Source: Syngnathus acus
Lineage: Eukaryota > Chordata > Actinopteri > Syngnathiformes > Syngnathidae
Length of the DNA: 64,000 nt
Direction: 5' to 3'
Assembly (NCBI RefSeq): GCF_901709675.1
Contig: NC_051106.1
Coordinates: 1,772,001 to 1,836,000 of the forward strand
Positions 51,101-60,552 of the stretch are shown here, one piece after another (position 1 is the stretch's first letter; each line of letters begins with the position of its first letter). The notes beneath the pieces are model-generated. The model was given only the letters and a program-made list of their open reading frames with translations, did not search any database and was not told the origin of the DNA. A program made the position numbers and the translations under genes.

Positions 51101-54100
51101 CTCTGTGGTGTCTGACTCCTTGGTAAGAACTTGAGGTCCCATTTCCCCAGTGTCAAACACGTCTGTAGGAATGGAACTTGTGCTCTCTGTGGTGTCGAGC
51201 TCCTTGGTAAGAATTTGAGGTCCCATGTCCTCAGTATCAACCTTCTCTGTAGAAATGGGACTTGTGATCTCTGTGGTGTCGGGCCCCTTGGTAAGAATTT
51301 GAGGTCCCCTTTCCTTGGTGTCAACCACCTGGGTAAGAATGGTATTTGTGATGTCGATGGTGCCGAGCTCCTTTGTAAGAATTTGAGGTTCCATATCCTC
51401 AGTGTCAACCTTCACTGTGGTCTCAGTGTCAAGCTTCTCTGTAGGAATGGGAGTTTTGACCTCTGTGGTGTGGAAGTCTTTGGGAAGAACTTGAGGTCCC
51501 GTTTTCTCAGTGTCAACCACCTCTGTAGGAATGGGTCTTGTGATCTCCATGGTGCCGAGCTTGGTAAGAATTTGAGGTGCCATTTCCTCAGTGTTAACCT
51601 TCTCTGTAGGAATGGGACTTGTGATCTCTATGGTCTCAGTGTCAAGCTTCTCTGTAAGAATGGCTCTTGTGATATCTGTAGTGTCGAGCTCCTTGATAAG
51701 AATTTGAGGTCCACCGTCCTCACTGTCAACCTTCTCTGTAGGAATGGGACTTGTGATCTCTGTGGTCTCAGTGTCAAGCTTCTCTGTAGGAATGGGACTT
51801 GTGATCTCAATGGTGCCGAGCTCCTTGGTAAGAATTTGAGGTTCCATTTCCTCAGTGTCAACCTTCTTTGTAGGAATGGGGCTTGTGATCTCCGTGGTGC
51901 TGAGCTCCTTGGTAAGACTTTGAGATCCCATATCCTCAGTGTCAACCTTCTCTGTAGGAATGGGACTTGTGATCTCTGTGGTCTCAATGTCAAGCTCCTC
52001 TGTAGGAATGGGACTTGTGATCTCCGTGGTGCCAAGCTCCTTGGTAAGATTTTGAGGTCCCCTTTCTTTGGTGTCAACCACCTGTGTAGGAATGGGACTT
52101 GTGATTTCCTTGGTGTGAAGCTCCTTTGTAGAAGGTGTAGTTGTACTTTGGGTGTCCAGCTCCTTGGAACGTATGGGAGATTTGATTTCCTTGATGTCGA
52201 GCTTCTCTACAAGAATTTGTGGTGTGATTTTCTCAATGTCTGGCTCCTCGTTAGGAATGGCATGTGTAATTCCCACTGTTTCGAGCTCCTTCGTTGAAAT
52301 GTGAAGTGTGATTTCTTCAGTGTCAATCTCCTCTGTAGGAATGGGGGTTGAGATTTTCTTCATGTCCAGCTTCTCCGTAGGTGTGATTTCCTGGGTGTCA
52401 AGCGCCTCTGTTGAAATTATTTTGTCGGCTATGGATGACTCTGTTTCATCCGTTGCTGCTTCCATTTCATTTGGAACCAGATCTATCATGGTGGTGGGTG
52501 CATTTGATTGTTTGGATCCGGGTAGATGCGAATCCTCTCCAAGTGTGTCACACAAGACAGAACCAACTATTGTGTCTGAGCACAACAGATCTGCCTCAGG
52601 CAGAGTGGTGGTGCTCTCAACACCTGGCTGCATGAGCTCTTCTGTTTCCTCGACTTGGGCTTTAGTGAGAACCGGTATGGTAGCATCTGATGTTTTTTCT
52701 GCCTGTTGGGAGAGTGCAGAGATCATGGCGCTATTGTCGGCGAGGCTAACCTCCACAGGATGTGGTGCGCTCCGGACCTCCGACGTAATCACTATCACAT
52801 TTTCTGCTGTGGTGCTCTCTGTAAGCTCACCTTCTTCCGGAATATCACTAAGGGCTTTTTCAATGAACTCTGTAAGGTGGGCCAGGTCTTCATTTGCGGC
52901 CTCATTTTGTAATCCCTCAACAATTTGTAGGGGTTCTTCAGTCTGCAGATTTTCCGAAGGTGGGGCTGCATCCATCACCTCAGGGAGGAAGTCTTGTTTG
53001 AGGTCAATGTCTGTTTTTGTGGATGGTTCCCTTCCTGCAACGGTCTCTTTTGGCTCGGTCTCAACAATGTCATAATCATACAAGGGCATAATACAATTTA
53101 GGTCACCGACCTGGTCCACCTCACACGAAGTTGCTTCTTGGTCTTTGTTTGGGACTGACTTTCTCTTATTCCAGCCTGGGAAAATTTTACCTAAAAGGGA
53201 GACATTTTCTTGCATGCTCTCAGTTTCAGGACTGCGTTGCATTTCTTCCACAAGCTTGGCTTTCCTTTTTGGACTCATGAGTCTTTTGAAGGCTTGGCAA
53301 AGTGACTCTACATCGCTTTCAGGTGGACTTGCGGCTTTCTTGGGAGTAGATGCTAAAACGTCACAATTGTCATAATTTTCCACTGCCTCTGTACCATTTG
53401 CATCGTCGGTTTGTGTTTCGTCATCAAAGTCCGTTGCTGTCTGACTTCTTGCACATAAAATGGCATCCCAGGAAATAGCCGAATCCTTCCGCTTTTTGCC
53501 CTCATCCATTCTGCACTCTAATATGTCATCTCCTTCGCTTGACTTCAGTTCGTCTTTGGGCATTGGGTTTTGCATGTCATCATTGTTCAAGGCGGACCTG
53601 TTTACTCGCTTTTTGGGAGATAACAGTTTCTTAAAGGTGGCCCACGGACTTTCCTCCTCCTGGACCACGGTTGTTTCTGCGGGTTGTGTAGGACTTTGTT
53701 TCTTATCATTCTCTGCCATTGCAGCGGGCGACAAAAGCTGGTCCGGGTCGTCACTAGACGGTTGACATTGTTCACCCACAGATGTCTTTGCTTCTTTTTG
53801 CCTTTTGATCTTCACCAGACTAGAGCCCAACAGAAGTCTCTTGAGAGCACTCGACGGAACATCCTCAATTTCATTGGGGCCTCCAGGCTCGCTTATCATG
53901 TCTGCTGGTGGATTTTCTTCCTTGTACACATCTGCTAGTGCTACTGTGGTATTTTCTATGTCCTCGTTTTGGTCTTGTGCCATTTCTTTTTCAGTGTCTC
54001 CGACTTCCTCCATAACAAGCTCTCTTGTTATGGTCTCATCTTCCAAAGACAGCCTCTTTTTCCCTAATCTGGTAAATAGTCCCAAGGCGAAAAACTTTTT

Positions 54101-55562
54101 CATGGGTGACATCGTCACATGTTCTTTGGGGCTAGAGGGAGATGAAGGATCTTGTTCGGACGGGGTGTCGAGGTGCGTCCATTCTTCGTCAGGGATATTG
54201 ACCTCGTTCTGGGAATCTGTTGCTTCTCCCTCAGTCGGCCATGTTGAATCCTCATTTTTACTCTCACATGTTGTGTCCGCTTGAGTTGTATCATCTTGAA
54301 TTTGTTCAGTAGGCTTTTGGACCTCAGTCGAATCACCTTCTTGGTTCTCGCCGTGGTCTCTGGAGCCTCGTTTGAGTGTAAATTTCAACCCAACTTTACT
54401 GAAGAATGTTTTGAAGCTCTCATTGATGTCGTTGTGTTTTGCCTCGACTTCGGTCACTTCTGAAGACACGCCCTTTTTTTTGCCCTCTTTGATTGGCTCC
54501 ATCTCATTCCCTACAACTTTCGTCTCCACTTCTTTAGGAGGATTTTCTGGAAGCCAGTCATCTTAATGTCGATAGCAGGAAGGGAAGGCACATTAAACCA
54601 CTCAACTTATTTGTTTATTAGGACTCATTATGTAGCTGCCATTTTATTCTGCATACCTTGGGCATTGGTGTCATCCTCTTGGATGCCATTGACCTCCACT
54701 AACAGGGTGGCTGATTTGGCATCAATTTGACAGTTGTTTTTGAGAAGCTGCAAACAAAGCAGAAAACCCCCAAATGTGAAAATGTTACCCTTCTAATTAG
54801 AGTTCTTGTCGTCTCAATTTCCAGCAGGAAAGTGAATTTGCCTTTTGCTTAAATATAACAAGTCGGAAAAAAATTAAGCACGACATTCAAACAGTAAAAT
54901 TCATTTTTCGTTGAGGAATGCAAGTTGATAACTGTCATTTGACGTCTTAGTCAAGATATAATTATGTGCTTTAGTGTGACTACTTTTAGGTTGTTGGGGG
55001 CAAAAAGATAATTGGCTAATGAGATTAAAAATCTTGACATAATGAAAAACAAAAAACACTGACTTATTGCTGAGAACTGTTCATGGCTTGGCGGTCTGCT
55101 TTTTATTTGCATTTTAAAACCTGTAGAAAATATAATTTACCATGCAATGAAGATAAATTCAATATGAAACATAGCTGTACGGACATTTGAATAAAATTCA
55201 CAAAAGAAAAACGAAGTCAATTATGATCCGACATTGCATAATAGTTCTCGGGATACACAGCAATTCGGAAATAATTTACATCATCCGCAAAATGGATAAG
55301 GAAATTTGCAACAATGCATTTTTAATTTAACAATATCAACTTCTGGATTTTTTTTTACGCCCCAAATAAACTGTGCCAAATTATTCCAATTTTAAATATG
55401 CCTCCACCAAAAAAAATTCTCTTAGAAATCGTTGGCCAGCATATTTGCAAAACGCCATTTGTAACACTTTTGAACGTGTACCTTCTTATCATCCTCCACT
55501 TGGCGCTCGGCAGCATCTTGCCCTGGCTCGCCTTCTTCAAACACCGACTGTGCGTCACCCAT
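42116..55562 (-). CDS. akap12: Gravin / A-kinase anchoring protein 12, repeat-expanded (4,176 aa)
   Basis: AKAP12 is a membrane-associated scaffold that gathers PKA, PKC, calmodulin and beta-adrenergic receptor signalling. Exons: complement of 55482-55562, 54657-54747, 42256-54561 and 42116-42168, totalling 12,531 nt (4,177 codons with stop). The first exon gives MGDAQS, an N-myristoylation signal. The second gives LLKNNCQIDAK, like the gravin LLQKNGQLSTING segment. The giant exon holds basic modules FKTFFSKVGLKFTLKRG (about residue 105), WATFKKLLSPKKR (W364), KDSAISWDAILCARSQ and FKRLMSPKRK (about 475), the signature gravin (WSK-type) motifs. Residues about 770-2380 are a 14-residue tandem array, and about 3570-4000 a second repeat array. 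The last exon encodes RAEEQKVTTAEKDALN. Mammalian gravin is about 1,780 aa; the excess is mostly repeat. Identification rests on the N-terminal modules and synteny with rmnd1 and syne1. Confidence 0.92.
42745..44030 (-). repeat. akap12 second array: 28-residue (84-bp) ETQKQ repeat, about 16 copies
   Basis: Sixteen imperfect copies of a unit near [SP]TETQKQMELQEKYxQAS followed by ENQEPLPQKE, 28 residues when full length and 22-26 in copies with deletions. It is Gln/Glu-rich with predicted helix in the first 18 residues and a Pro break. It covers residues about 3570-4000 near the C-terminus and is unrelated in sequence to the 14-residue array. Confidence 0.85.
45840..46090 (-). repeat. akap12 minor tandem repeat (EEANQEADTQKE unit, 3 copies)
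   Basis: Three near-copies of a 30-37-residue unit containing EANQEADT[RQ]KE, LLEK and SETNV. The cttcctggtttgcctcc stretch of the plus strand recurs at about 45,871, 45,955 and 46,048. This is a small local duplication between the two large arrays. Confidence 0.75.
47486..47521 (-). other. Candidate PKA RII-binding helix downstream of the array
   Basis: Encodes IHVFLEDCLCDI (about residues 2405-2416), with hydrophobic or Cys residues at positions 1, 4, 5, 8, 9 and 12, a weaker version of the same pattern. It resembles the helix at 52,841-52,876 in the xxFxExxLxDI core, so the two could be paralogous segments on either side of the repeat array. Confidence 0.35.
47595..52425 (-). repeat. akap12 14-residue (42-bp) tandem repeat array, about 115 units
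   Basis: A coding array inside the giant exon. The basic unit is 14 residues resembling E-I-T-x-P-I-P-T-E-E-L-D-T-x. In the core (about 49,100-52,080) units alternate as a 28-residue pair: ITSPIPTEKVDTED followed by MGPQILTKELGTTE. The margins (47,600-49,100 and 52,080-52,425) keep only the looser 14-mer form and are more diverged. The length of 4.8 kb divided by 42 gives about 115 units, residues about 770-2380. The array is Thr/Pro/Glu-rich, acidic and probably disordered. It lacks stops on the opposite strand in one frame, which creates long antisense shadows. Confidence 0.9.
49870..51645 (-). repeat. Two back-to-back near-identical 888-bp copies within the akap12 array
   Basis: Positions in 49,870-50,757 recur 888 nt downstream (296 codons) in 50,758-51,645 with few differences. 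Anchors: ccaactctgt at 50,101 and 50,989, and the rare insert encoding TIGTID in both copies. Because 888 is not a multiple of 42, the copies share indels, which shows segmental duplication rather than unit-by-unit slippage. Similarity fades at both outer ends. Confidence 0.85.
52841..52876 (-). other. Candidate PKA RII-binding helix upstream of the array
   Basis: Encodes LTEFIEKALSDI (about residues 620-631) in a Glu-rich context. It satisfies the amphipathic AKAP pattern of hydrophobic residues at positions 1, 4, 5, 8, 9 and 12 with polar residues between. Function is inferred from pattern only. In mammalian gravin the mapped RII site lies near the C-terminus. Confidence 0.45.
53255..54420 (-). 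other. akap12 basic amphipathic (WSK / polybasic) modules
   Basis: Five basic, aromatic clusters appear within the first 500 residues: FKTFFSKVGLKFTLKRG, MKKFFALGLFTRLGKKRL, LKRLLLGSSLVKIKRQKE, WATFKKLLSPKKRVNR and CQAFKRLMSPKRKAKL. In gravin the equivalent segments bind acidic phospholipid and Ca-calmodulin, and their Ser residues are PKC sites. The last two follow the W-x-x-F-K-[KR] pattern and SPKKR/SPKRK spacing typical of the family, although the second has lost the Trp. Confidence 0.75.
54657..54747 (-). CDS. akap12: akap12 second coding exon
   Basis: A 91-nt exon with acceptor tttgcag and donor gtatgc codes for LLKNNCQIDAKSATLLVEV and following residues ending in NAQ. One base is left over to complete an Asp codon with the giant exon (ATGACTGG at 54,561 downward). 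It corresponds to the LLQKNGQLSTING block of mammalian gravin. Confidence 0.82.
54748..55481 (-). other. akap12 intron between coding exons 1 and 2
   Basis: Seven hundred bases of AT-rich sequence without recognisable coding or repeat structure, bounded by the donor gtacac (minus strand) and the acceptor tttgcag. Confidence 0.6.
55482..55562 (-). CDS. akap12: akap12 first coding exon (MGDAQS, myristoylation signal)
   Basis: An 81-nt exon on the minus strand starts ATG GGT GAC GCA CAG TCG and ends GATAAGAAG before gtacac. It gives 27 residues opening with MG and a Ser at position 6, the N-myristoyltransferase pattern of gravin alpha. It joins in phase 0 to exon 54657-54747. It is separated from that exon by 734 nt of intron, and short enough to be missed by ORF length filters. 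Confidence 0.82.
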
Positions 55563-56432
55563 TTCTCACGCAGCTGGACGCCTCACCTTTTCCATCAAAA
55601 ACAATTAAATGAAAAGTGCTGTAAGTTACTCCTGATAAAAAAATAAATACCAGTGGCAAGTCGAGTGGCGGTGGTGAATGATGCAAGCTGGACGTGCAAA
55701 AGCCTTTTTGGCTGCAGGAGGGGAGGGGAGGGGGTATGCAAGAGTGCTGTGGGGTCACATGTGGCAGTGAGCTGTCACCCTCCCCTTTGCTGTCCTATAA
55801 CACATGGATGTCTTGAAAACAGCACAGGAGAAGTTCACAAATATTTGCAACGCTAGCATGTGCCTGATTGGATTTGAGCATCCAAAAAGAGCCACACGGG
55901 CTTTCTTATGATGACGGCTCACGTTTGTTTTATTGTTTTGAAGCGGATATTGATGAGTCAGTTTGTGATTTTAAGGTTTGTCGACACCCGTGCTTCCAAT
56001 CCAGATTTCACATCATGAGTCCAACACAAGACTTGTTTTTCATATTTCATATGTCTATCCGGCGATGACAAGATTGGCCAAGGTGCAGCGCCGACATGTG
56101 ACATGTGCGTCGCTCCGCAGTTCCACACTGGTAGAGATGTGTTTGTGTCCATCTCCTCCTGATCGCATTTAATCGCATTAGCTGTGTTTTTGCTGCAATC
56201 ATGCCTGTTCGCGCCGGTCAGTTGACTTGCATCAGGCTCAGTTTTGGTGGCCTTGTCAGAGCCGTCATTGTACCCCGATATTCATAATATGATCGGCGAC
56301 GCTTTAATATTTGGCTTCTTTGAGTTGCTTTCTCAGAGTCTTACAGAAATTATTTTTGTGTTTTTAATTTTTTGCATGTTTTTGTATATTGATATGACAA
56401 ATAGCCGCCATCCAGTTGGAGCGCGGAAGGAA

Positions 56433-56850
56433 GTACCGTATTTTCCGGACTATAAGGCGCACCGGACTATAAGGCGCACCTTCAATGAATGGCCCATTTT
56501 AAAACTTTGTCCTTATATAAGGCGCACCGGACTATAAGGCACACCATTAATGCATCATGTCAGATTTTTAATCCAAATCAAATCATTCTCCATTTTATCT
56601 TTTTCATTTCAACCTCAGACACAACAAATTACTTTATAATCACAAAATAATGATCCATAGTATTTTTGATTAATGATTCATAGTCTTCAGCGGGCCACTT
56701 ATGATTTATTTTATGACACAATGCTTCGGGCCAGTTTAAATTTAGGAATTTGGTCCATATATAAGGCGCACTGGACTATAAGGCGCACTGTAGGCTTTTG
56801 AGAAAATTTTAGGTTTTTAGGTGCGCCTTATAGTCCGGAAAATACGGTAC
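56433..56850. mobile_element. MITE with perfect 30-bp terminal inverted repeats
   Basis: The element begins gtaccgtattttccggacta and ends with its exact reverse complement: the first 30 nt (56,433-56,462) and the last 30 nt (56,821-56,850) are perfectly inverted. The subterminal motif actataaggcgcac recurs several times inside each end. It is 418 bp long, has no coding capacity and is AT-rich in the middle. A TA target duplication (Tc1/mariner type) would fit the termini, but the exact border is ambiguous because the ends are palindromic (gtac). Confidence 0.88.
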
Positions 56851-57459
56851 ATACATTTTCTGATAATTATAATAATCGCATAATCCACTTAAATGTCTTT
56901 CAAGGAATCCCTCGTGGAAGGAATTCAAATCGTTAATTGAGTCAGTGCGTGTGTGTGTCTCTCTGGGAAGCAAAAGGATACAACTGCAACTGGAATGTAG
57001 TCGTTTGTGTTCTTTAGAACAATCTGACTGTTCAAAGTTGTGTTCAAAATGCCTCTCATCAAGTGCAAATAATGTTCAAATGTTCTAGGAGTCTTTTCTT
57101 GACATTTTTTTCTGTCGCAGCTTGCAGCACAAAATTATTAATAATTAATTAATTCATTAATGGTAGCAAAAGTTTTTTTTTAATTATTTATTTTCAGATG
57201 CCCAACTTTTGATATTTATAGAGGGGTGTGTAGACTTTTGAAATATATTGTATGTGTTTGTGTGGGACTGAAATAATGACAATCTCATCTCAAATGTTTT
57301 TATTTCGTTGGAAATTTGGGCCTTTTGAGCTGAACTCAAAGCTGTTGTGTTGTATAAAGGGCAACAGGTGGACACACGGGTTAATTGGAAATTCTGCGGA
57401 TGAGCATTTCATTACATCGCTGGCATAGATTGCGGGTGGGAATCAAATGTAAGCCTTCT

Positions 57460-58325
57460 TTCTTATGTATTCAGTAGAAACATTTAAGACACGTTTAAAG
57501 ACACATTTCTATGATATGGCCTTTAATTAACCTGTAGTGGCCGATTCGGCTGGAGTTTGTTTTCTCCCCCCCCCCCCCCCTCCCCGGCTGGGGAGGTGGT
57601 TAGGTGGCACCCAAGCTGACAGCGGCTATTTGGATTCTCGTGGACCAATTCAGGATGGGGGAACTGCAGCTCAGTGGCCTAGTGGTAGAGTGTCCGCCCT
57701 GAGACTGGAAGGTTGTGGGTTCAAACCCCGGCAGGGTCATACCAAAGACTATAAAAATGGGACCCATTGCCTCCCTGCTTGGCACTCAGCATTAAGGGTT
57801 GGAATTGGGGGGTTAGATCACCAAATGATTCCCGAGCGCGGCACCGCTGCTGCTCACTGCTCCCCTCTCCCCCAGGGGATGGATCAAAGTCACATGGGGA
57901 TGGGTTAAAGGCAGAGGACAAATTTCACCACACCCAGATGTGTGTGTGACGATCATTGGGACTTTAACTTAACTTAACCTCCTTGAAGACACTGCCAGGA
58001 CAATTGAGGGCTCCTCCGGCAGCTCTTCGCTTTGACTTGGACATCCACTTTTTCATTGATTTTCCTATTATGTATTATTTGTGCCCTCTCTGCATCCATT
58101 GTTAGCCTGGTGACCCTGAAAGGGGGATCCTTCTATCTGTGGTCCCTTCTCAAGGTTCCTCATTTTCCCCTGGCAGGGTTTTTTTGAGTTTTTCCTTGCC
58201 CTTTTGGGAACTTAAGATCAGGGGATGCTTTGAGAATAATTGTCAATTTTTGTCTATGTGAAGCCCTTTGAGACTGCTTGTGATTTAGGGCTATACAAAT
58301 AAACTTGGAAAACTTGGATGTAACA
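57460..58325 (+). mobile_element. Retroelement 3' end, interrupted by a SINE
   Basis: 57,466-57,655 reads like the end of a non-LTR ORF (TFKTRLKTHFYDMAF then stop) followed by a noncoding tail. After the SINE, 57,985-58,325 continues with a 3' region (ggcagggtttttttgagttt, gaagccctttgagac, ggctatacaaataaacttgg) that I recognise as a dispersed teleost repeat 3' end with an aataaa motif. Family assignment is not possible without a repeat library. Confidence 0.5.
57660..57978 (+). mobile_element. tRNA-derived SINE
   Basis: RNA polymerase III box A TGGCCTAGTGG at 57,675-57,685 and box B GGTTCAAACCC at 57,718-57,728 sit at tRNA spacing. They are followed by a tRNA-unrelated body (ggacccattgcctccctgct, ggacaaatttcaccacaccc) and a 3' end with an acttaacttaac tail. 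This layout is typical of fish SINEs with a conserved central body. It is inserted in the sense direction within an older retroelement tail. Confidence 0.8.
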
Positions 58326-59159
58326 CAATAACAACTTGAAACACATGATCCAAATGAAAACAGCTCGGACTGTGTGTCCTAGTGTGTTTTTTGTTTTTGT
58401 TTTTTTACCTCGTCGTTGACCCTGTGTCCAGGTCTACTTCAAAGAATTCGACTTGTCGCAGCTTGGGAAAATGGAACCCGTGACTTTAGGCTCTCGGTGG
58501 CCGTAATATGATTTGCCGGCAGAGTACACACCTTTTAGACAGAATGTTTGTGTGTGTACATGTGTTTGTGTGTTTGAAATTTAATGGGAGTCACTGCCCA
58601 GCTAACTGGAAGCAGCTGATGTTTTCTCCGCCGATTACTGTAAAGTTATGTGATCACATGGACGAGTGATGGAGGGCTGCTTATCAGGGGGGTGGGGGGC
58701 TGACTAATGATATCTCATTTAGGCAGTATACAGAAGTGGTCTTGGGTCAGGATTGCAAATTAAGCTTTCCAGACAATGATTAAAGTTTGGGTTTTAATTA
58801 AAGTTTAAAGGGAGGGTTCGGCTTTTAAGCCTGGGATAGATTTTTTTCAGAATAGTACTAAGGGGTACCAATGGTCCTTGCCAAACTTGAATTTGTTTGT
58901 TTTTATGCTTGCTGGTACTTCTTTGTGTTTGTGCGTGTCACCTGAACGACTCAAAAGAGTGGACATCAAATTGATGCTAAATTGAATCAAATGACACCAA
59001 TGACACATTGCAAGCTGTGCAATTGGAAGCAATGACAAACAACATCAAATAGCATTCCACGCCGGCAAAAGTCAGACAGGCAAAGTTTTTTAAATCACAC
59101 ATGCATTAGCGTGTATTTGGTAAAAACAATATCTTAGGCGGAAAAAACAATATAGGTCA

Positions 59160-59422
59160 CAGATGTCAAACTCAAGGTCCGGGGGCCAGCTCCGTCTCGC
59201 TGCATCATTTTATGTGGCCCATGCAAGCAATGACCCTCTCTAAAATGTTTATTAAAATGTTTCTCGTTTGCAATAAATGATATTTCGAAACATTTTATTT
59301 ACAATCACTTGAACAATAGGTGAAGAAACTGCTATCACGATTAAACATTTATTTGGTTCCCCCCTCCAAATGAAGCCGCATTAACAAAGTGGCCATCGAC
59401 AAAATCAAGTTTGACACCCCTA
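59160..59422. mobile_element. Nonautonomous hAT-like element
   Basis: The left end cagatgtcaaactcaaggtcc (59,161 onward) and the right end atcaagtttgacacccctag (59,403-59,422) are inverted copies of a cAGGGGTGTCAAACT-type terminus common in teleost genomes. The inside contains the gccagctccgtctcgctgca / tgtggcccatgcaagcaa segment of the same family. The ends are diverged and an 8-bp target duplication is not evident. Confidence 0.55.
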
Positions 59423-59423
59423 G

Positions 59424-59988
59424 CAGGGCCGTTTTTTTCTATGGGCAATATGGGCGACCCCCCAGGGCGCAATCCACGTGGGGGCGCACGAGCACTCAGG
59501 AAAAAAAAAAATCACCAGTCACATTCCATCTCAAATCTGTTCAGTGGGCACTGGGGCGCCCTTATTGTCACGTAATGTCAATTTGCTGCTGAGAGTCGTG
59601 TCGGGTCGCCCCTCTCTCCCCACCTGTCTCTCTCGCATGCTCCGAGCAGGCAAGAGGGCGGCGGCCGGCAGGGGACAGCAGAGGCTCGAGAGGAAAAGCA
59701 AAGGGAGGGGGGCGAGAGATTCCAAGTCCACCCAACTGCTTCCAAATAAATTGTATTTCATTCATAAAAATAATAATACCTATCCACATGTAATCAATTG
59801 GGTTAATGGAACAATTTACACACAAAAACAGACAGTGCATGCACTATGTCCGTTATTACCTGATGCACGCATACGCAACGTGATCAATGTTAAGTTAAGG
59901 TTGTTTGACGGACCGGATGGTATTTGCAAATTTTGGGGGGGGGGGGGGGGGGTTGCCCATGGCGCAAAAGCAGCCAGGACCACCTCTG
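59424..59988. mobile_element. Possible DNA-transposon remnant
   Basis: The stretch begins cagggccgtttttttctatg and ends cagccaggaccacctctg. Both ends carry a similar gggc(g/a)..cc..(g)ggcgcaa block (59,450-59,475 and 59,950-59,970). A run of 18 G precedes the right end. It resembles dispersed teleost repeat sequence by memory, but ends and family are uncertain. Confidence 0.3.
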
Positions 59989-60552
59989 GTCAAAGGTGAG
60001 CACTGTCGCGCCTGATAAAATCAGCGTTCGTGGAGAAAAGCTAGTGAGAGAAACAATGATGAGGATACAATTAAAATTATTTAGCAAATGTATTACTTTA
60101 GAAGTGTGTATCAAATTGGCAATCCAAATTGGCAAGAGTCCATCCATTCACAAGGTGGAAGCAACAAACCTGGGGCAAGGCGCTGAGAGAAAAAGGCGGA
60201 AACGGAATTACGCAATTTCTGTCATTATAAAGTCAAGCCAGCCAATTGAATAAAAGTAATTTCCGGTAGTGTGCTTCAGAGTACAAAAACTAATAAAAAA
60301 ATTACAATGTGAAACCAAAAGATCGATTAAATAGTATTTGTTGTATATGTTTTATGCTTTAAATACTGTAATGCTAATCTTCGTTTGCGTACGGTGAGAT
60401 TCGGCACTTTCATTCATTTACTTTGAAAGTCTCACCGGTACTCGTCCAGTTGTCCACCGACTAGCCTCTTCCGCTTCTACCGCGGCGGTTCGGCTCAGGC
60501 GAATCTGACAACAAGCAACATTTGTCCGCTTCAAGCTCACTTAAAATCCGTC

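Noticed and set aside
48761-51115. 784-codon open frame on the plus strand with Cys-rich repeats (CRNGTCDLCGVELLGKNLR type)
   Set aside because: It is the exact antisense of the akap12 42-bp repeat. The repeat unit happens to lack stops in this frame, so openness is copied with each unit. It has no promoter context, splice sites or protein family match.
51131-52297. 388-codon plus-strand open frame of the same kind
   Set aside because: Continuation of the same antisense shadow beyond a stop; not an independent gene.
42745-52425. CRISPR-like array, given the regular repeats
   Set aside because: Repeats are directly adjacent, coding and vertebrate; there are no unique spacers and no cas genes.
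57670-57740. tRNA gene
   Set aside because: Box A and box B are present but the tRNA cloverleaf is not intact, and the sequence continues into a SINE body.
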